In this document: positions 45,311 to 55,706 of the stretch, one piece after another | Layout of the letters: every line of letters starts with the position of its first letter | How positions within the stretch are numbered: position 1 is the first letter of the stretch | Assembly (NCBI GenBank): GCA_037043015.1 | Contig: CM073328.1 | Coordinates: 1,909,409 to 1,973,408, forward strand | Source: Bryum argenteum | Taxonomy: Eukaryota > Streptophyta > Bryopsida > Bryales > Bryaceae | Length of the DNA stretch: 64,000 bases | Direction of reading: 5' to 3' | The notes under the pieces: model-generated | What the model was told of the DNA's origin: nothing | Database searches by the model: none | Seen by the model: the letters and a program-made list of their open reading frames with translations, nothing else | Made by a program: the position numbers and the translations under genes

Positions 45311-45871
45311 ATGGCCGCACCGAATCAGCCTCCGTACATACCGCTCACTCCCCAAGCAGGGCTGATATGGTCGTCTTGCTTTCAGGCGCGGTACCTCCAT
45401 GAAATTCCAGCGCATAATCGTTGCAATGACGAAGAATGCGTTCGACGGCAATTGCAGGGTAAAATCTGCAAACGATGTTACTTCTGTTTGCAATGCAGAG
45501 TAGGCGGGCTTTGCGCAAGATTTTTTTGGCGTTTCGATAATGCTCTTCACCGTGGGCACCCCCGTCTGGAGATTCACAGCAACGCCGGGAATGTCTTTGT
45601 GAGAGCGAAAGAACTGCCGCACTATCTTAGGACTAATCAAGTACTTAAGTTCTTTGATGGTTGTGATATTGTGCTCTTCTTGCGAACGAGATCGCCGGTT
45701 GCAGACCACCAGTTACATCAAATATACTGTCAAGGTTGTGAAAAACATGTCGCGAATGAGGATTGCTTTATCCTACGACAGCCTAATCAGACAGGATTCA
45801 AAGTCTGTTCTATCGAGTGCCTACTGGCATACGATCTCATAAAGGGAGGTGGTGTACCGGCCCCGCCTTAG
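45311..45871 (+). CDS. P7: PLATZ-like zinc protein
   Basis: 186 residues from the conserved ATG (MAAPNQPPYIPLTP). Contains FQARYLHEIPA, C-x4-C (CNDEEC), C-x2-C-x2-C-x2-C-x5-C (CKRCYFCLQCRVGGLC), RGH with only one of the usual two His, a VRAKEL segment, VLFLRTRSP (close to the PLATZ VVFLN-x-RP strand), C-x2-C and CSIECLLAYDL, then a short GGG and Pro tail. Single domain, intact frame. The leader keeps TTTACCGCC (45114-45122), while the CCCGCC word is degenerate (CCCCCC). Confidence 0.72.
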   Translation: MAAPNQPPYIPLTPQAGLIWSSCFQARYLHEIPAHNRCNDEECVRRQLQGKICKRCYFCLQCRVGGLCARFFWRFDNALHRGHPRLEIHSNAGNVFVRAKELPHYLRTNQVLKFFDGCDIVLFLRTRSPVADHQLHQIYCQGCEKHVANEDCFILRQPNQTGFKVCSIECLLAYDLIKGGGVPAPP

Positions 45872-45904
45872 CTCCCCGCTCCGCCTCAGATGGCCCCTCC
45901 GCTT

Positions 45905-46130
45905 GTCCTTCGAGAAGGAGACATCCTTGTACATCGACTCCAGCATCGGGTGTGTGCACTACTTGCGGAAGAGCGACAACACGGTTCGAGGCCCTCGGCT
46001 ATGGTGTTGCATGGAGTGTCTCTACACAGTACCGAAATGCGAATTTCGCAAGAGTGTGTTCAATCTTATCGAGTGGTTGCTGGTGTTCGATCTTGCATTT
46101 AGGATCTCCGACACGTGAACGATACGAGAA
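45905..46130 (+). pseudogene. Relic half domain after P7, still partly open
   Basis: Frame reads SLYIDSSIGCVHYLRKSDNT, GPRLWC, then after a deletion NLIEWLLVFDLAFRISD, ending at 46118. The C-x2-C pair is damaged, so no zinc site can form. Confidence 0.6.
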
Positions 46131-46214
46131 CGAGGGTTGCATCTGTCATGGAGCTCCCGATGCGAGGTGTTCTGCAAGGCGAGCAGATCATCAGTGAAGT
46201 GAATGTGAAGAGTG

Positions 46215-46760
46215 ACAGTATTTTTCGCAGTTTTTCTTTGCGCAGTTTTTTTCTTCCATTTTCTTTCAGATATCGATTCATCACAGGCTCATAACTTGGA
46301 CTACTGGCCAGTTCATCAGGTTGTTCAACCCGGGAAGTGTATACTTGGTGGTGCTAGTAGCTGTGCACCAGATCATCATGGGCCTGAGAATTCCGGTCCT
46401 AGTCAGTCTCTAGTTTAGTTCTTGGAGCTGCTAGATCTGTGTGGAAAGGTCAGGGCAATTTTCTCGATGTCAGCAGTTTCTGAGGTTTATGATACTAGTT
46501 AAGGTGCTGAAATTGCAACTTGATTGGACTGTAGGTTGATGATAGCGTTGACATTCAATGTAAAACTGGCATCAATGTCCCACTGGGGCGTGTATCTCTA
46601 ATATAGGATGTTCTGTTTTGAGCTTTGTGGTATTCGTTTTGAGCTTTGAAATGCATAAGTATGACCGTGATTACCTACGGTGGATGTACTGTATGTGGAT
46701 GCCTGAGAGCCGATTGAATTTTCAATATGTGATCAGGAGTGAAAACACAAATGATCCCTC
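46215..46760 (+). other. Conserved 3' block of array unit P7
   Basis: P4/P5/P8-type block (GGACTACTGGCCAGTTCATC, ATCATCATGGGCCTGAGAAT), ending earlier than in P5 and P8. Confidence 0.55.
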
Positions 46761-47001
46761 GCCGAGTAGCTCTAGCTATTCTCGTACTACATGATGTATT
46801 GCCTCAATTCCTGATACATTGTTTCAATTCATGATACATTGATTGTTTCAACATTAAGAAACAAAAAGAAGTATGTGACCTAGATTTCTCATTTTACCTG
46901 AAATAGGAATCTTAGTAAATTGGAGAGTGTAGAGTCTCTGTCCATGTGACATCTATGTATGATCGAGCTTCGCATGTTCAGGGTTTGAAACGCCAAAATA
47001 T

Positions 47002-47051
47002 CTCAAGAATACTCACTTATTACAAGGGGAAATTAAGTGAGTATTCTTGAG
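47002..47051. repeat. Perfect 18-bp hairpin
   Basis: CTCAAGAATACTCACTTA (47002-47019) and its exact complement TAAGTGAGTATTCTTGAG (47034-47051), with a 14-nt loop. Too short for a plant miRNA precursor; may be the tip of a decayed foldback. Confidence 0.6.
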
Positions 47052-47289
47052 TGGCCTTTCTCTACTATATCATATAGAGATGTAATTTTAGTCTATCAAA
47101 ATATTGATCACTGTCTAACAAAATAAAGTGTTTTCTTATTGAATTTTTAGAGTTTCATTTGTAGCGATTCATTATAAAAAAAAATTGTTTTGTTTTTATG
47201 AATTAATAGAATAATCTAAAATTAGGATTACAATTCTCTTATTCACTTTTGAGTTGAAAATTCATAATTACCATTTGGAGAGTTAATAT

Positions 47290-48115
47290 CCAAACTACCG
47301 ATGTGTCCTTCGCAGTTTAGACAAAATGATCGCCACAGATAAGGAGAAATTGAGTGCATTGTGTTGTTACTGGTCTACAGGATTGTTATCCAGATAGGCC
47401 TTCTTATTGCATAGTTCCAGGGCTTTCCCCTTGTCCGGTGGCCATCGGGATATTAGCATTACGAACGGACACTTCATTCACGCCGGCCCCTTAGAAAGGG
47501 ACCGGAGTTTCTATCTATCTATCTGCTTAGTTGGGCGCTTCCAAATAATTTAACCCAGTTTCGTCGTTCCCCTAAGATTCTGCATTTGAAGTTCAAAGTG
47601 AATGCAAAATCAACTGATTAGGAACCACACCTCATTGTCTTTTTACCACTTGGTTTTTAAGTCCCTTATTGCTTATTCCGTTTTGCTCAGAATCCGTTCT
47701 TGTCCTAGATGTGGTTTTGTTTCAGATCCAATATTTTTCCAAATCCGGTTCTGTTCATGATCCAATTTTGTTCTAGATCCAATTTTGTTCACAATCCAAT
47801 TTTGTTCCAGATCCAGTCAGCTACCGGTCTACCGAGTTCCATAATGTTTTAGAGGTACCACACAGACAAAACTGAAACAGACAATATAAGGTTTCATTAT
47901 TTATGTTTGATCTCAGAATTTGATTCGAACTCAGCACGTTAAACTCAATAATCTCAAACATTTATGACTCTTCCTTTCATTCTTTTGATACTCTTGTTGC
48001 TCAATATAGAGCAAATATTTACCTTAGTTTTTCAATGGTTCAAATGCTGAAGAAGGAGACCTCAAAATTTCCTGTTTCAAATCAATAGGTTCCACAATCT
48101 ACTAGTCTACTACAA
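47290..48115. repeat. Dispersed repeat, left member of an inverted pair
   Basis: Matches 53275-53945 in opposite orientation: for example AATCAACTGATTAGGAACCA here and its complement near 53740, and GCATTGTGTTGTTACTGGTC here and its complement near 53850. Includes short GATCCAATTTTGTTC tandem words. No coding content. Confidence 0.7.
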
Positions 48116-48261
48116 TGATACATAAACATGGGTGGTTGGGGCTCATGGCCCCCAATGGGGTTCTATTCCTCATGCCGGCGTGGTGCTCACCACCACAGGT
48201 CCACAGTCCACCCAACTATGTCTAATAACTAGTGTAATTATAGTGTTCACCCTCAAAAGGA

Positions 48262-49000
48262 GCAATTAGTTTTTCTATGCTGTAGAAATGTAGAATGGCA
48301 ATTTAAGTATTGGGGGCCAAGAAAAACGGTTTTTGAAAGGAAGGTGGACACGAGGCTCTTCAGATTTGTGTTCCTAGGTGAGTAAAAAATATGTATATGT
48401 AATTTTTCCATTCATAGGACCTATAAAATTTCAAGAAATGTTTGATTTTCACATGGAGGTTTGCTAAAATAAAATACAAAGGCCCAATCTCAACAATAGA
48501 AAAGGCATGTAAAACAATATTGGATTGAAAATCCAAATACTGAGATCATGTCTAACTCCCTTTTCTACATGTGCAAAATAAAAAACTTGACATACAGTAG
48601 AATTGCAATTCTTGGTGAATTTTTGAAATTATTGCAATAAAATTGATTTTGCAATGGGCAGATGTAGAGAGTGAATGTGCATATTGCACAATCTGGGCAA
48701 TTTTGAGAAGATTTCAAATAGTGTTTTCAAACTTTGACGGTAACTATCTTCTAATGCATGAGAAATTTTGGAGCATGAGATGATGTTTCACAAAATTATG
48801 GAAAATTTGTATATTCACAAAACGTTTTAATTCCATGCGATCTGAAAAAGTACATCATAGACTGACCAAAGTCCAATGGACCCAGTTTGGGCCTCACTCC
48901 TTTCAAGCCTTAAAATAGAAAAGAAACAAAAAAATTCAAACATCAACTTCTTGCATTACTGCCAATTGGTGTAAAAATACTTAAAAGGTTCTTTCAGGGG
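48262..49000. repeat. Dispersed noncoding repeat, copy 3 of 3
   Basis: Closely matches 40900-41620, with small indels, and leads into the duplicated P8 leader. Confidence 0.7.
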
Positions 49001-49111
49001 CTTACTAGTTACTAGAACCAATTACGAACCCACACACGAATCTAACCACAAGTGACTTTAGCAAATCACTTTACTGAGAAAAATCATAACACTAGGTAAT
49101 ATGAGTTATAT

Positions 49112-49158
49112 CCCGCCAAAATGGAATTCAAACTAGTCCTGGATGTTCTTTTACCGCC
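49112..49158 (+). promoter_or_regulatory. Upstream motifs of P8
   Basis: CCCGCC at 49112-49117 and TTTACCGCC at 49150-49158, in a leader identical by eye to that of P6. Confidence 0.4.
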
Positions 49159-49347
49159 TTTTGCGGATTTCAAACCCGCTACCTTGGCTTATGGAAACAG
49201 GCCGGCCAGCTCAAGATCGAAGCAGCGACCCTATCATCACATGATCGAATCGTCCGGTGACTGTCTCTCACACTCACGCTGTTGCTGTCTGCGCGACGAA
49301 TCATCAAAGCTCAGCACTCTTTCAGCTGTTTGTGGAGTGTAGTTTTC

Positions 49348-49992
49348 ATGGCCGCACCGAATCCACCTGCGGCGCCTGCGAATCAACCCGCAGCTCCTGT
49401 GTATCAACTGCTCTCACGCGACGATCGGGCTATGTTGGAGGCTTGCGTTCAGGCGCAATACATGCATGAAATCCCACCTCAAAATGTTTGCAACCAACCG
49501 TATTGCGTTCAACGGCGGCCAGTAGACCTTTATTGCAGTCGTTGTTTCTTCGATAAAAACTGCCGATTAGGCGGCGTTTGCGCACAATGGTTTAAACCTG
49601 ACAGTCCTCACGGTGAACATATCCGTCTAAGGATTTACCTCAAGGCCGGGAAGATGTGTGTACATCATAAAGACCTGGAAGGACTAGCTCAGACTGCGAT
49701 AGTAGCTAAATATGTTTCTGGCGGCCACCGGAACACGGTGTACTACTTGCGAACAAGAAAACCGGCAATAATGCAACCTACGCTTCCTTGTCATGGTTGT
49801 CATGGTGACTTCGAGAATGAGTGGGAGCATGATTTAAGACAACGGAATGAGACTCAAGCCAAAGTGTGTTCCATTGAATGCCTACTGGCATATGACCTAC
49901 TTCAGGTGCCCCCTCCGGTTCTGCAACAACTGCTCCCTCTGGCTCCGCATCAGCTGCCCCCTCCGCCTCCGCTTCGTATACCGACTCCGTGA
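49348..49992 (+). CDS. P8: PLATZ-like zinc protein, intact partner of P6
   Basis: 214 residues from ATG 49348 (MAAPNPPAAPANQ). Contains CNQPYC, C-x2-C (CSRC), C-x5-C (CRLGGVC), H-x2-H (HGEH), VYYLRTRKP, C-x2-C (CHGC) and CSIECLLAYDLL, then a Pro/Gln/Leu tail. DNA from the leader through the codon for residue 83 is identical to P6 and diverges sharply afterwards. It keeps the base missing in P6 at the CSIEC motif, so its frame runs on through the C-terminal zinc pair. Confidence 0.73.
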   Translation: MAAPNPPAAPANQPAAPVYQLLSRDDRAMLEACVQAQYMHEIPPQNVCNQPYCVQRRPVDLYCSRCFFDKNCRLGGVCAQWFKPDSPHGEHIRLRIYLKAGKMCVHHKDLEGLAQTAIVAKYVSGGHRNTVYYLRTRKPAIMQPTLPCHGCHGDFENEWEHDLRQRNETQAKVCSIECLLAYDLLQVPPPVLQQLLPLAPHQLPPPPPLRIPTP

Positions 49993-50240
49993 AGGAGTTA
50001 GCCCTGTGCATCCACTTTAGCATCGGGTATGTGCACTACTTGCGGAAGAGCGACAATACTGCTGGAGGCCCTCGGCTGTGGTGCTATGGTTGTCAGAAAG
50101 ACGTATCGAATTCATGGAATGTCACCACACAGAAATGAAATGTGGTTTTCGCAATCTTGAGTGTGTTCTTATCGAGTGTTTGCTGCTGTTCGATCTTGCA
50201 TGTAGGACCTCCGACACCGTAGCGATACGAGAACGATTGT
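49990..50240 (+). pseudogene. Relic half domain after P8
   Basis: Reads VKELALCIHFSIGYVHYLRK, GPRLWC.GCQKDVSN, then TTATCGAGTGTTTGCTGCTG and GATCTTGCATGTAGGACC, the decayed IECLLLFDLAC end, in changing frames. Confidence 0.65.
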
Positions 50241-50289
50241 TAAAGCAATGATAGAGCTCTCGATGAGGATTTCTTTACAGGAAAATGTA

Positions 50290-51190
50290 GTGACTGTGAG
50301 TACTGAGTAGGCTGTGACAGTTTTCTTCAATTCTTTGCGTAATTTTGTTCTCCAGTTACTTTCCACAATTTGATTTGCCACTAGCGAACTGCTTGGACCA
50401 CTGGCCAACTAATCAGGTTGTTCAACCCGGGCGGTGTATACTTGCCGGTTCTAGTAGACATGCATAAGATCACCATGGGCATGTGGAATCCGGTCCGAAA
50501 CTCCGAACCACTCCTTAATTTAGTTCTGGAGCTGCTAGATCTGTAGGGGAGGTTCAGGGTGAGTTATGCAATGCCAATAGTTTCTGACCTCGGTTTAAGA
50601 TACTAGTTGAAGTGCATTTTGATTGGACCGTAAGTTGATGGCATTGACAATGTCAATACTAGCATCAATGACCGGATCTGGAGCTTGTTTCTACAAGATA
50701 GGATGTTCTGTGATGAGGGTTGTGGTATTCGTGCATTGGAAGTGGATTGGTATGACCGTGATTACTTACGGTGGATGTATGTGAACGTATGTGAACGTAT
50801 GAGTGCCTAATATTTAGAATTTCAGTATGTGTTTTATGATTTCTCACTTCACTTGAATGGCAACCAGTGATGAAGCTCATAGAGCATATATTCAATACAG
50901 CTATGTATTTTCGAGCTTCGCATGTTCTGAGATGTTTAAATGCATGAGCGAATACTTCAGCGATCTTTCCATGATCTATTTCCATGTCAAAGTGCAGTCA
51001 TGTCTTGAACTGAAGCGCTGCCGACGTTTTCAGGTTGGGCCATTTCGTTGAACATGGCCAGTAGCACTTGAAAGACTTCCTAGTGCAGATTGTTAATGAA
51101 ATCAGAGGGATTGCTCTGCTCTGGATAGCTCTGTTCCAGATGGGGAGACTATGGGCAGTTACAGGATTTAATGGAACTACGCAAACATAA
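50290..51190 (+). other. Conserved 3' block of array unit P8
   Basis: Full-length P4/P5-type block, including the distal CATGGCCAGTAG and GGGATTGCTCTGCTCTGGAT words. Confidence 0.6.
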
Positions 51191-52113
51191 CAACATTGTT
51201 AAGAATCATTTGATATAATGTGAGATATATGTATTAAAACACTAAACTCAAAAATGCGATACTGATGTTGACTTACTACATTAAGCACTTAGAGGAAAAT
51301 ATTAGATTGAATGATCTTGAATTCAAAATTTCTTCTAGTCTTTTGCATGTGTTTGGAGTGTGGGAAGACTAATACATACATGACATTGATTGGTAATTTA
51401 TCATTCTTACTTTATTACATTTCATAAAATTAAAATAGATTTCTTATTTTTGAATTTTGATCACATTATATGATTCTACAACTTTTGGTGTAATTCTAAA
51501 CTTAGGTGAAAAATATCACTCCATTTTGTAACTTTTATATCAACATCAATTTGTCTATATTAATTTCTTGAAAAATTATATCTCCATCTGTTCGGATCAA
51601 GTTATTGATTGCCCTCTCTCAAAATTTATCAACTAATTTTATTTATATACTTGCATTCGATTTGTAGATCGAGTATGATCCCTAAAGATAGCTAAACAAT
51701 TGGTTTGAAGGCATACCTATATTGGTTTGCGGGTCTATCATCAATGAGCCTTCTAGTAGTGAAATGATTCAATTAATGAAAATTTCAAAATTTACATAAA
51801 TAAGATCTTCAATCTTATTATTGTTTGTATTCAATATTCAAATCATACATTCTTTGAAACGATGGAATTCTCTTCCACTTCCTACAAGAATAACAAATAA
51901 TGTAAAGATTGAGCAATCCTAATCATAATAAATAAGTGTTGAAGCAAAAATCAACATTCAAGGTGCCTAGGCATACTTTACAATGAAAGGAGGAAACCCT
52001 TATTTGCACCACGATGATTCGCAATTAGGAGTTTGGAATCATTTAAAATCACCTGAAGTCTCTTCGTGTCCAGAACCTGGAGTGGCAATTGTTGAAAAGC
52101 GATAGCTCCTCTC
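51191..52113. other. No gene recognised
   Basis: AT-rich spacer between the P8 flank and the P9 leader. Confidence 0.4.
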
Positions 52114-52122
52114 TTTCCCGCC
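52114..52122 (+). promoter_or_regulatory. E2F-like site upstream of P9
   Basis: TTTCCCGCC, a full match to the E2F consensus TTTSSCGC, 82 bp upstream of the start. One of the two best matches in the array, with P11 (61612-61621). Confidence 0.5.
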
Positions 52123-52204
52123 TCAGTCCAGTGCTCCCTCCACTTCGCAAACCTCCATAGCTTCAAACTCGGCTTCTTCTTGAACGTCTTCCTCTGTTCC
52201 TACG

Positions 52205-52777
52205 ATGAATTCTCCAGCATTGTCTGAGAGATGGTCGCTCACTGACGAGGCCCGGGCTACATGGCAAGCGTGCCTTCAGGCGCAGTACCACGATCATGCG
52301 CTCCATCTTTGCAACATTTGCCACGGTAAAAAGTGCAAGCGATTCTTCTGTGTGTCGTGCAAGCAAGGCGGGATTTGCGAGAGGACATTCGAGGCCGAGG
52401 ACCGATCTCATTACAAGCATATCCGTTTGCAGGTGTACAAAACCAGCGGTACGTACTCGGTGCGAATAGCAGATGTGCCAAGCTTTCTCGTGACTCATGA
52501 AGTAGCGGAGTTCGTCTCCAATTCGAGGGACGTGCATTACTTGAGAAAGCGGTGCTCATCTGCAGCGGGACCTCGGCTATTTTGTAACGGTTGCAGGCAG
52601 TACGTTTCGAATGCAAAGAGTGACGATCAACAGCGAAGGAACGAAACGTGTGCGAAGGTGTGCTCCATCGAGTGTTTGATGCTGTATAACCTCAGGAAAC
52701 GAGAGGCAAGCCTTCAGCGGTATGGTTACCCGCATCGCAGGAAACAGCTCCGCCCGACACAAAGTCCGTTACAATGA
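52205..52777 (+). CDS. P9: PLATZ-like zinc protein, most canonical member
   Basis: 190 residues from ATG 52205 (MNSPALSERWSLTDEARA). First zinc region: C36-x2-C39, C44, C49-x2-C52-x5-C58, H69-x2-H72. Next come VRIADVPSFLVTHEVAEF and VHYLRKR (110-116), then C127-x2-C130 and C153-x3-C157 (VCSIEC), and a basic tail (RKREASL.., PHRRKQLRP) that could act as a nuclear signal. In PLATZ the first region is C-x2-H..C-x2-C..C-x2-C..H-x2-H. Here C39 replaces the His, the last Cys of GIC-x2-C is Thr61, and C44 may compensate. The second-site spacing (22 between pairs) is longer than the PLATZ 10-11. No relic domain or Pro tail follows, so this form is probably closest to the ancestral single-domain gene. 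Confidence 0.75.
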   Translation: MNSPALSERWSLTDEARATWQACLQAQYHDHALHLCNICHGKKCKRFFCVSCKQGGICERTFEAEDRSHYKHIRLQVYKTSGTYSVRIADVPSFLVTHEVAEFVSNSRDVHYLRKRCSSAAGPRLFCNGCRQYVSNAKSDDQQRRNETCAKVCSIECLMLYNLRKREASLQRYGYPHRRKQLRPTQSPLQ

Positions 52778-53274
52778 GCTGTATGAGAATCGGGAGACGT
52801 GTGAGGTGCTTGCAGTCTGAGAAATTGATAGGGAAGAAATCGTTGGTGAGCGCTGTCATCGCGGTCTCTCAAGATTTGAGATGCTACATGTAGCGTATGA
52901 TGCATTGTTTCTAATTTTCGTGAACCTCATGGACAGAATTCGAATAAGAATGTCAGTGATTTGATTCGATGAACGCTACAATAAAGTAATTGACCTTCAC
53001 TCTGGCTTTAAAATCAGTACTCCAATTCCATGGTCGACATACTTAGGCTCCGTCTTTGAATCTTTGATGCCAGGCATGAATGAGCCAGCTAATTATTTCA
53101 GCACCATGCCCACCTTGATTGTAGTGCCTTCCCATTATCCATCTATGATGTAATCCACTTTTACTTTTTGAGAAATGAATCCTTACTAACTTAAGGTTCT
53201 CATTGACTGAAGGCTTTTGGTGATAAATCCTGCATCTCAACATATCTACAAAACAGACAAGTAACCAGAGATTA
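52778..53274. other. P9 3' flank, no gene recognised
   Basis: Contains an AATAAAGT word near 52980, which could serve polyadenylation. No other feature. Confidence 0.35.
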
Positions 53275-53945
53275 CCTTGGTGTTTATGTATCGTTGTAAT
53301 AGACTAGTAGTTTGTGGAACCTTTTCATTTGAGACAGGGAATTTTTGAGGTCTCTTTCTTCAATGTTTAAACCATTCAAAAACTAACTAAGGTAAGTATC
53401 TGCTGAATGTAGAGTATCAAGAGCATCAAAAAAATGAAAGGAAGAGTCAGGAATGTTTGAGATTATTGAGCTTAACGTGCCGAATTCGAATCAAATTCTG
53501 AAATCAAACATAAATGATGAAACCTTCTATTGCCTGTTTCAGGTTTGCCTGTGTGGTACCTCTGAAACATTATAGAACTCGATAGACTGGTAGCTAACCG
53601 GATCTCTAGAGAACAAAAGTGGATCATATATAGAAGCAGATCTGGAACACAGCAAGATCTAGGACAACATCCAATTTGGAACACAACGGAATAAGCAATA
53701 AGGGACTAAAGTTAAACCACGTGGTAAAAAGACAATGAGGTGTGGTTCCTAATCAACTGATTTTGCCTTCACTTTGCACTTCGCAGAATCCCCGTGGAAC
53801 AGAGATTATTAAGAAGGTGTATTTGGGTAACAATCCCGTAGACCAGTAAGGCAGTAACAACACAATGCACTCAATTTGTCCTAATATTTGGCTATCATTT
53901 TGTCTCAACCGGGAAGGATACATCGGTACTTTGGATATTTGATTA
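53275..53945. repeat. Dispersed repeat, right member of an inverted pair
   Basis: Inverted relative to 47290-48115. Together the pair flanks the P8-P9 segment. Confidence 0.7.
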
Positions 53946-53988
53946 CCTCACTCTCTGCAACATTCCTCGTCCAAAGAGATTTGGTCGG

Positions 53989-54430
53989 CCTGTGCGGATG
54001 GCTGATGTACAGGAAAGCAAAGCTCTAGAATGACACATCGCTCAAGTTTTATAAAAATCATTTAGAGTGGTGTGAGTCCAGATTTTGTAGGTTGTCATTT
54101 AGAATTTTTTTTTGCATACGATGCAACTCTATAACATTGGTCAAGGATGATCTATATAAGAAGAGGGAACTCTTCAAGCATGATCATCTATGAGCTATCA
54201 TCTATAAGGCACCTCAACTACTATGAGAACATCATGCTTGAAATGTTTGCTTTTCTTAATATATAAGTCATTCTTAACCAATGCTATAGAGTTGCATCGT
54301 ATGCAAAAAAAATTTTGATCACCTACAAAATCTGGACTCACACCACTCTAAATGATTTTTATAAAACTTGAGCCATGCTTCATCCAAGAGTTTTGCTTTT
54401 TGGTTGACCAACCATCAGCACAGGCCTGCA
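53989..54430. mobile_element. Large imperfect palindrome (foldback element)
   Basis: Arms of about 200 bp meet near 54205. CTCAAGTTTTATAAAAATCA (54050) pairs with TGATTTTTATAAAACTTGAG (54352), and GCATACGATGCAACTCTATA with its complement near 54285. The right arm is repeated as a diverged direct copy at 54790-54985. No coding content. Confidence 0.7.
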
Positions 54431-54789
54431 CTCCACATTTCTTCAAAGAGAGATGCCGCTAGGAGGCAATTTAATATTCAAACTAGGTTAAGTAGTCTTT
54501 TGTTTAATAGAAGCTTTGGATTGAATCTTAACAAGACAAGAAAAGAATCGTAAACCATAAGTCTTGTTTGATGGCCTTGATCTCTTTCTTTTCAAAGGCT
54601 GAGGAGCATTTGTGGTAGATATGACAATATGGATCCTTGTCTCGAAACACCATATTCAATGATTCCGAAGATCTGGTAATAGAATATGATGGACATCGTT
54701 TGACCTTCATTTTGAAGACCTGGCCGTTCCGGAAACCGTCAAAACAATGAATGACGGAGACTCTGGTAAATTGGTAATCTCTTTTCAAG

Positions 54790-54985
54790 CACCTCAACTA
54801 CTTTGAGATGATCATGCTTGAATGTTTGCTCTTCTTATGTAAGTCATCCTTGTCGAATGCTATAAAGTTGCATGGTATGCAAAAAAAAATTCCTATCTCC
54901 CACACTCCATAAATGCACCACTCCATAAAAATTTATAAAACTTGGGCAATGCATCATCTAAGAGCTTTCCTTTCCTGTTAGCCAT
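54790..54985. repeat. Diverged third copy of the foldback arm
   Basis: Shares CACCTCAACTACT..GAG, GCTTGAATGTTTGCTCTTCT and the TATGCAAAAAAAA and TTTATAAAACTTG words with 54210-54380, in direct orientation. Confidence 0.6.
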
Positions 54986-55305
54986 CAGCACGGGCACTGA
55001 CTCCCAAGTCCCAACTGCATCCTGCTTGTGTTCACATACATTGTTGTGCTTTGGAATATTTTGCAACATGTAAATGACAAGAGTAAAGATTGTTAACTCA
55101 TCTTTCGGTACAACTGGCTGTGATTGATTTATTTTTTGTGAGATCAGGTTATTGTATTGAATTTTTCAATATGAGGAGCATAATGGCTTTCGATTGATTT
55201 CAACCCTCATACATTTACACATTGATTTAGATGAACAATGTACTATATTCACTTCAAATCGATATTTCTTCATGTTCTAATCATTTTTCATTGGCCAAAA
55301 AGATA

Positions 55306-55706
55306 TTCGTTATTTTGGGAGATTTTCAATGTCCTAATTTAATGGCAGTTTAGCTCGAGTCGAGCTACACTACACCCTCAGATTGGATACTTTACAAAAA
55401 CTGGCCAAAACAACTAATTGTTAAAACTTCAAAATGGCCATATCTTACTCAAATTTTGTCCAAATAGGGCATATGAGGTGTTTTTTGACATCTATGTTTT
55501 CTGTAGATGTCAAAAAAACACCTCATATGCCCTATTCAGACAAAAACTGAGTAAGTTATGACCATTTGAAATTTTCGACAATTGGTTGTTTTGTGCAATT
55601 TCATTGAAGTACCCTATTTGCTTGTACAGTTTAGGCTGTTTAGCTCGACTTGAGCTAAACTCAATTTTCCCAAAATCATGGAATTTTCCCAATATAATGA
55701 ATATGC
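55306..55706. mobile_element. Foldback family C, copy 1
   Basis: Palindrome centred near 55497. GGGCATATGAGGTGTTTTTT (55466) pairs with its complement (55511), and TTTAGCTCGAGTCGAGC with AGCTCGACTTGAGCTAAA. The ends resemble ATATTCGTTATTTTGGG. Copies 2 and 3 are at 57740-58140 and 63708-63860. Confidence 0.7.

Noticed and set aside
45146-45709. 187-codon minus-strand frame over P7
   Set aside because: Antisense shadow of P7, whose plus-strand frame carries the full Cys/His motif set.
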